A stretch of DNA of 64,000 nt from Pseudarthrobacter raffinosi (GTDB lineage Bacteria > Actinomycetota > Actinomycetes > Actinomycetales > Micrococcaceae): positions 62,001-126,000 of the forward strand of contig NZ_JAMXBH010000006.1 of assembly GCF_023913735.1 (NCBI RefSeq). Direction: 5' to 3'. This document shows, one piece after another, positions 62,110 to 64,000 of the stretch (positions within the stretch are counted from its first letter, which is position 1; every line of letters starts with the position of its first letter). The notes beneath the pieces were generated by a model. The model was given only the letters and a program-made list of their open reading frames with translations. It made no database searches and was not told where the DNA came from. Position numbers and translations under genes: made by a program.

Positions 62110-63309
62110 ATGGCTTCGACTTTGACCGCAAATGATTCCTCTGTCTCGCTTAACCCGCTCGTGGAGCCCGCCGGTGAATTGACGCCGGCCGAGGTGGAAC
62201 GCTACTCGCGGCACCTCATCATTCCCGAAATCGGAGCGGTGGGGCAGCGGCGGCTGAAGAACGCCAGGGTACTTGTTATCGGAGCCGGGGGACTGGGCTC
62301 GCCCGCCCTGCTCTACTTGGCGGCAGCGGGCGTGGGGACCCTGGGAATCATCGACGACGACGCCGTTGACCTCAGCAACCTGCAACGCCAGGTGATCCAC
62401 GGCGTCGCCGACGTAGGACGGCCCAAGATCGAATCCGCGCGGGACGCGATTGCCGCACTGAACCCGCTTGTGGAGGTCCGGCTGCACAACGTCAGGCTGG
62501 ATGCCTCCAACGCACTGGAGCTGTTCGCGGACTACGATCTGATCCTGGACGGGGCGGACAACTTCGCCACCCGCTACCTGGTCAACGACTCCGCCGCCAT
62601 CCTCGGCAAGCCTTATGTGTGGGGATCGATCTTCCGTTTCGACGGTCAGGTCAGCGTGTTTTGGGAAAAGCACGGACCCACCTACCGGGACCTATACCCC
62701 GAGGCCCCGCCGGCCGGATCCGTGCCCTCCTGCGGCGAGGGTGGCGTCTTCGGCATGCTCTGTGCTGCTGTGGGTTCACTTATGGTGACCGAGGCAGTGA
62801 AGCTGATCACCGGCGTCGGACGTTCACTCCTGGGCAGGGTGGCACTGTTTGATGCGCTGGGCGGCAGCTGGCGCGAGATCCGGGTGTCCAAGGACCCGGC
62901 GGCCGAGCCCATTACGGAACTGACGGACTACGAAGCCTTCTGCGGCATTACCCCCGCCGCCCTCGCCGACACGGAGCACACGGTGACGGCGACCCAGCTG
63001 GCCACCATGCTGGCGTCCCGGAAGGCAGGCCTGAAGGACTTCGAGCTGGTGGACGTCAGGGAAACCGGCGAACACGACATCGTGAGCATCGACGGCTCGG
63101 TGCTGATCCCGCAGGGCAGGATCCTGGCGGGGGAGGCCTGGGCGGAACTTCCGCAGGACAAGGACATTGTGTTCCACTGCAAGGCCGGCACGCGGTCAGG
63201 GAACGTGCTGGAGGCTGCGCGGAAGGCAGGCTACCAGCGGGTCAGCCATCTCGACGGCGGCATCCTGGCCTGGGTGCGCGATGTGGAACCGCAGAAGCCG
63301 GTCTACTGA
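62110..63309 (+). CDS. moeZ: Adenylyltransferase/sulfurtransferase MoeZ
   Basis: A 399-residue fusion of a ThiF/MoeB E1-like adenylyltransferase (about 25-275) and a rhodanese domain (about 295-395). GAGGLG (58-63) binds ATP; the DGADNFATRYLVND stretch is conserved. The rhodanese active-site loop is HCKAGTRSG with Cys357. The paired CxxC zinc motifs of MoeB are not visible, as in mycobacterial MoeZ to my knowledge. It activates ubiquitin-like sulfur carriers such as MoaD, CysO or ThiS. Divergent from TetR. Confidence 0.93.
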   Translation: MASTLTANDSSVSLNPLVEPAGELTPAEVERYSRHLIIPEIGAVGQRRLKNARVLVIGAGGLGSPALLYLAAAGVGTLGIIDDDAVDLSNLQRQVIHGVADVGRPKIESARDAIAALNPLVEVRLHNVRLDASNALELFADYDLILDGADNFATRYLVNDSAAILGKPYVWGSIFRFDGQVSVFWEKHGPTYRDLYPEAPPAGSVPSCGEGGVFGMLCAAVGSLMVTEAVKLITGVGRSLLGRVALFDALGGSWREIRVSKDPAAEPITELTDYEAFCGITPAALADTEHTVTATQLATMLASRKAGLKDFELVDVRETGEHDIVSIDGSVLIPQGRILAGEAWAELPQDKDIVFHCKAGTRSGNVLEAARKAGYQRVSHLDGGILAWVRDVEPQKPVY

Positions 63310-63318
63310 CCGGGCGGG

Positions 63319-64000
63319 TCAGGCGGTTTCGAGGCCCCGGTGGTCCACGGGGCACTCCGCCTGCGCTGCGGTGGCCGGCTGCTCCACGGTGATGCCGTAG
63401 AGGGTTTCGAGCGCGGACACGTAGTCGTCCTGTTGGCCGTTGGCGGCGAGCTCACGGGCACGGACAGTGGGCACGTGCAGCAGCTGCTTGACCATCCGGC
63501 GGAGGGCGAACTCCACTTCCTCGGCGGCGGCGGTGCAGCCGTGGCGGGCACGGACGCGTTCCATTTCCGCATCCAGGACGTTCATGGTGTGCCGGCGGAG
63601 CGCCACGATGGCGGAATCCATCGAGCGGGCTTCCCGTTCCTGTTCGAAGGCCTGGGCCGCGCCGGACACGATGCCGCTGGCCTGGGTGAGGGACTCGGCC
63701 TGTTCCTGGGGTGCCGCCAAACGCACGGATTCCAGCGTGAGCAGCTCAACGCCGTCGAGCTGGCCGACTTCGGGGTCAAAGTCATGGGTGAGGGCGAGGT
63801 CGATCGCGATCAGCGGCTGGGGAGAGCCCGCGCGGATCTCGGCAAGTTCGCCAGCCTCGACCCGGGTGTCGGAGCCGCTGCAGCCGATCATAACGTCTGC
63901 CGCAGCTACGGCTACCGGCAGGGATTCGCTGTCCAGCGCTGTTCCGCCGCGCGTGGCGACGAACGCTTCGGCGCGTCCCGACGAGGAGAACACGGAGATG
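63319..64000 (-). CDS. hemA: Glutamyl-tRNA reductase (partial, N-terminus off the window)
   Basis: The frame runs from the window edge to a stop at 63319, giving 226 residues of the C-terminal half. [33 protein letters not shown] and [17 protein letters not shown] belong to the NADPH domain; the C-terminal part is the helical dimerisation domain ([19 protein letters not shown]). HemA makes glutamate-1-semialdehyde for haem. The catalytic Cys lies in the missing part. Convergent with moeZ across 9 bases. Confidence 0.93.
   Translation of the reverse strand, partial: ISVFSSSGRAEAFVATRGGTALDSESLPVAVAAADVMIGCSGSDTRVEAGELAEIRAGSPQPLIAIDLALTHDFDPEVGQLDGVELLTLESVRLAAPQEQAESLTQASGIVSGAAQAFEQEREARSMDSAIVALRRHTMNVLDAEMERVRARHGCTAAAEEVEFALRRMVKQLLHVPTVRARELAANGQQDDYVSALETLYGITVEQPATAAQAECPVDHRGLETA

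Overview
The window is about 64 kb of GC-rich, gene-dense chromosome from an actinobacterium, most likely Arthrobacter or a close relative (Micrococcaceae). Signs of this are small actinobacterial families (DUF3107, DUF3117), a MoeZ-type adenylyltransferase-rhodanese, a SigE / anti-sigma / TatB cluster, many GTG and TTG starts, and many TANNNT boxes set 5-8 bases before a start codon, as for leaderless mRNAs. The species assignment is inference. I see 65 protein genes, two of them cut by the window edges (pirin at the left, hemA at the right). I see no rRNA, tRNA, insertion sequence, prophage or CRISPR array. No stretch above 300 bases lacks a gene.

Layout. 1-4.1 kb: partial pirin gene, then a four-gene osmoprotectant (OpuC-type) ABC operon closed by a strong terminator. 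4.1-12.5 kb: AlaA-like aminotransferase, PPK2 kinase, exonuclease VII (xseA/xseB), ispH, rmuC, ychF. 12.5-20 kb: an orphan peptide-binding lipoprotein and a complete oligopeptide ABC operon whose two ATPases are fused. 20-26.5 kb: SGNH hydrolase, typA, ferredoxin, dapC, citrate synthase. 26.6-32.2 kb: galE, a TetR regulator, two poorly known genes, and divergent dapD/dapE. 32.2-35.6 kb: a GluABCD-type amino acid ABC system. 35.7-45.8 kb: LOG protein, DivIVA-domain protein, PIG-V-like mannosyltransferase, DUF3117, O-methyltransferase, sigE and its anti-sigma factor, tatB, mrp, DUF1003, a soluble MgtE-like/CBS protein, and a general-stress-type membrane protein. 45.9-49.4 kb: a sugar ABC importer without its ATPase, behind a LacI-type operator. 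49.4-57 kb: aminopeptidase P, PHP phosphoesterase, small secreted protein, DNA methyltransferase, DEAD-box helicase, RNB ribonuclease. 57-64 kb: thiamin genes (thiE divergent from riboswitch-controlled thiO-thiS-thiG), a pterin dehydratase-like protein, DUF3107, TetR, moeZ and hemA.

How it fits together. dapC, dapD and dapE are three steps of the succinylase route to diaminopimelate and lysine. The OpuC, Opp, Glu and sugar transporters make this a transport-rich stretch. sigE, its anti-sigma factor and tatB form an envelope-stress and export block. ThiO, ThiS and ThiG make the thiazole of thiamin, and MoeZ 2 kb away is a candidate activator of ThiS because no thiF is present. From memory, much of the gene order (xseB-xseA-ispH-ychF; typA, fdx-aminotransferase, dapD-dapE, LOG, DUF3117, sigE-anti-sigma-tatB, mrp, MgtE-like, sugar ABC) matches Mycobacterium tuberculosis Rv1107c-Rv1238, so most of the window is actinobacterial backbone rather than a genomic island. 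I found no convincing wholly new multi-gene system. The most interesting material is regulatory: the leaderless promoter set, several palindromic operators, structured leaders, the riboswitch asymmetry at thiE/thiO, and a REP-like palindrome next to galE.
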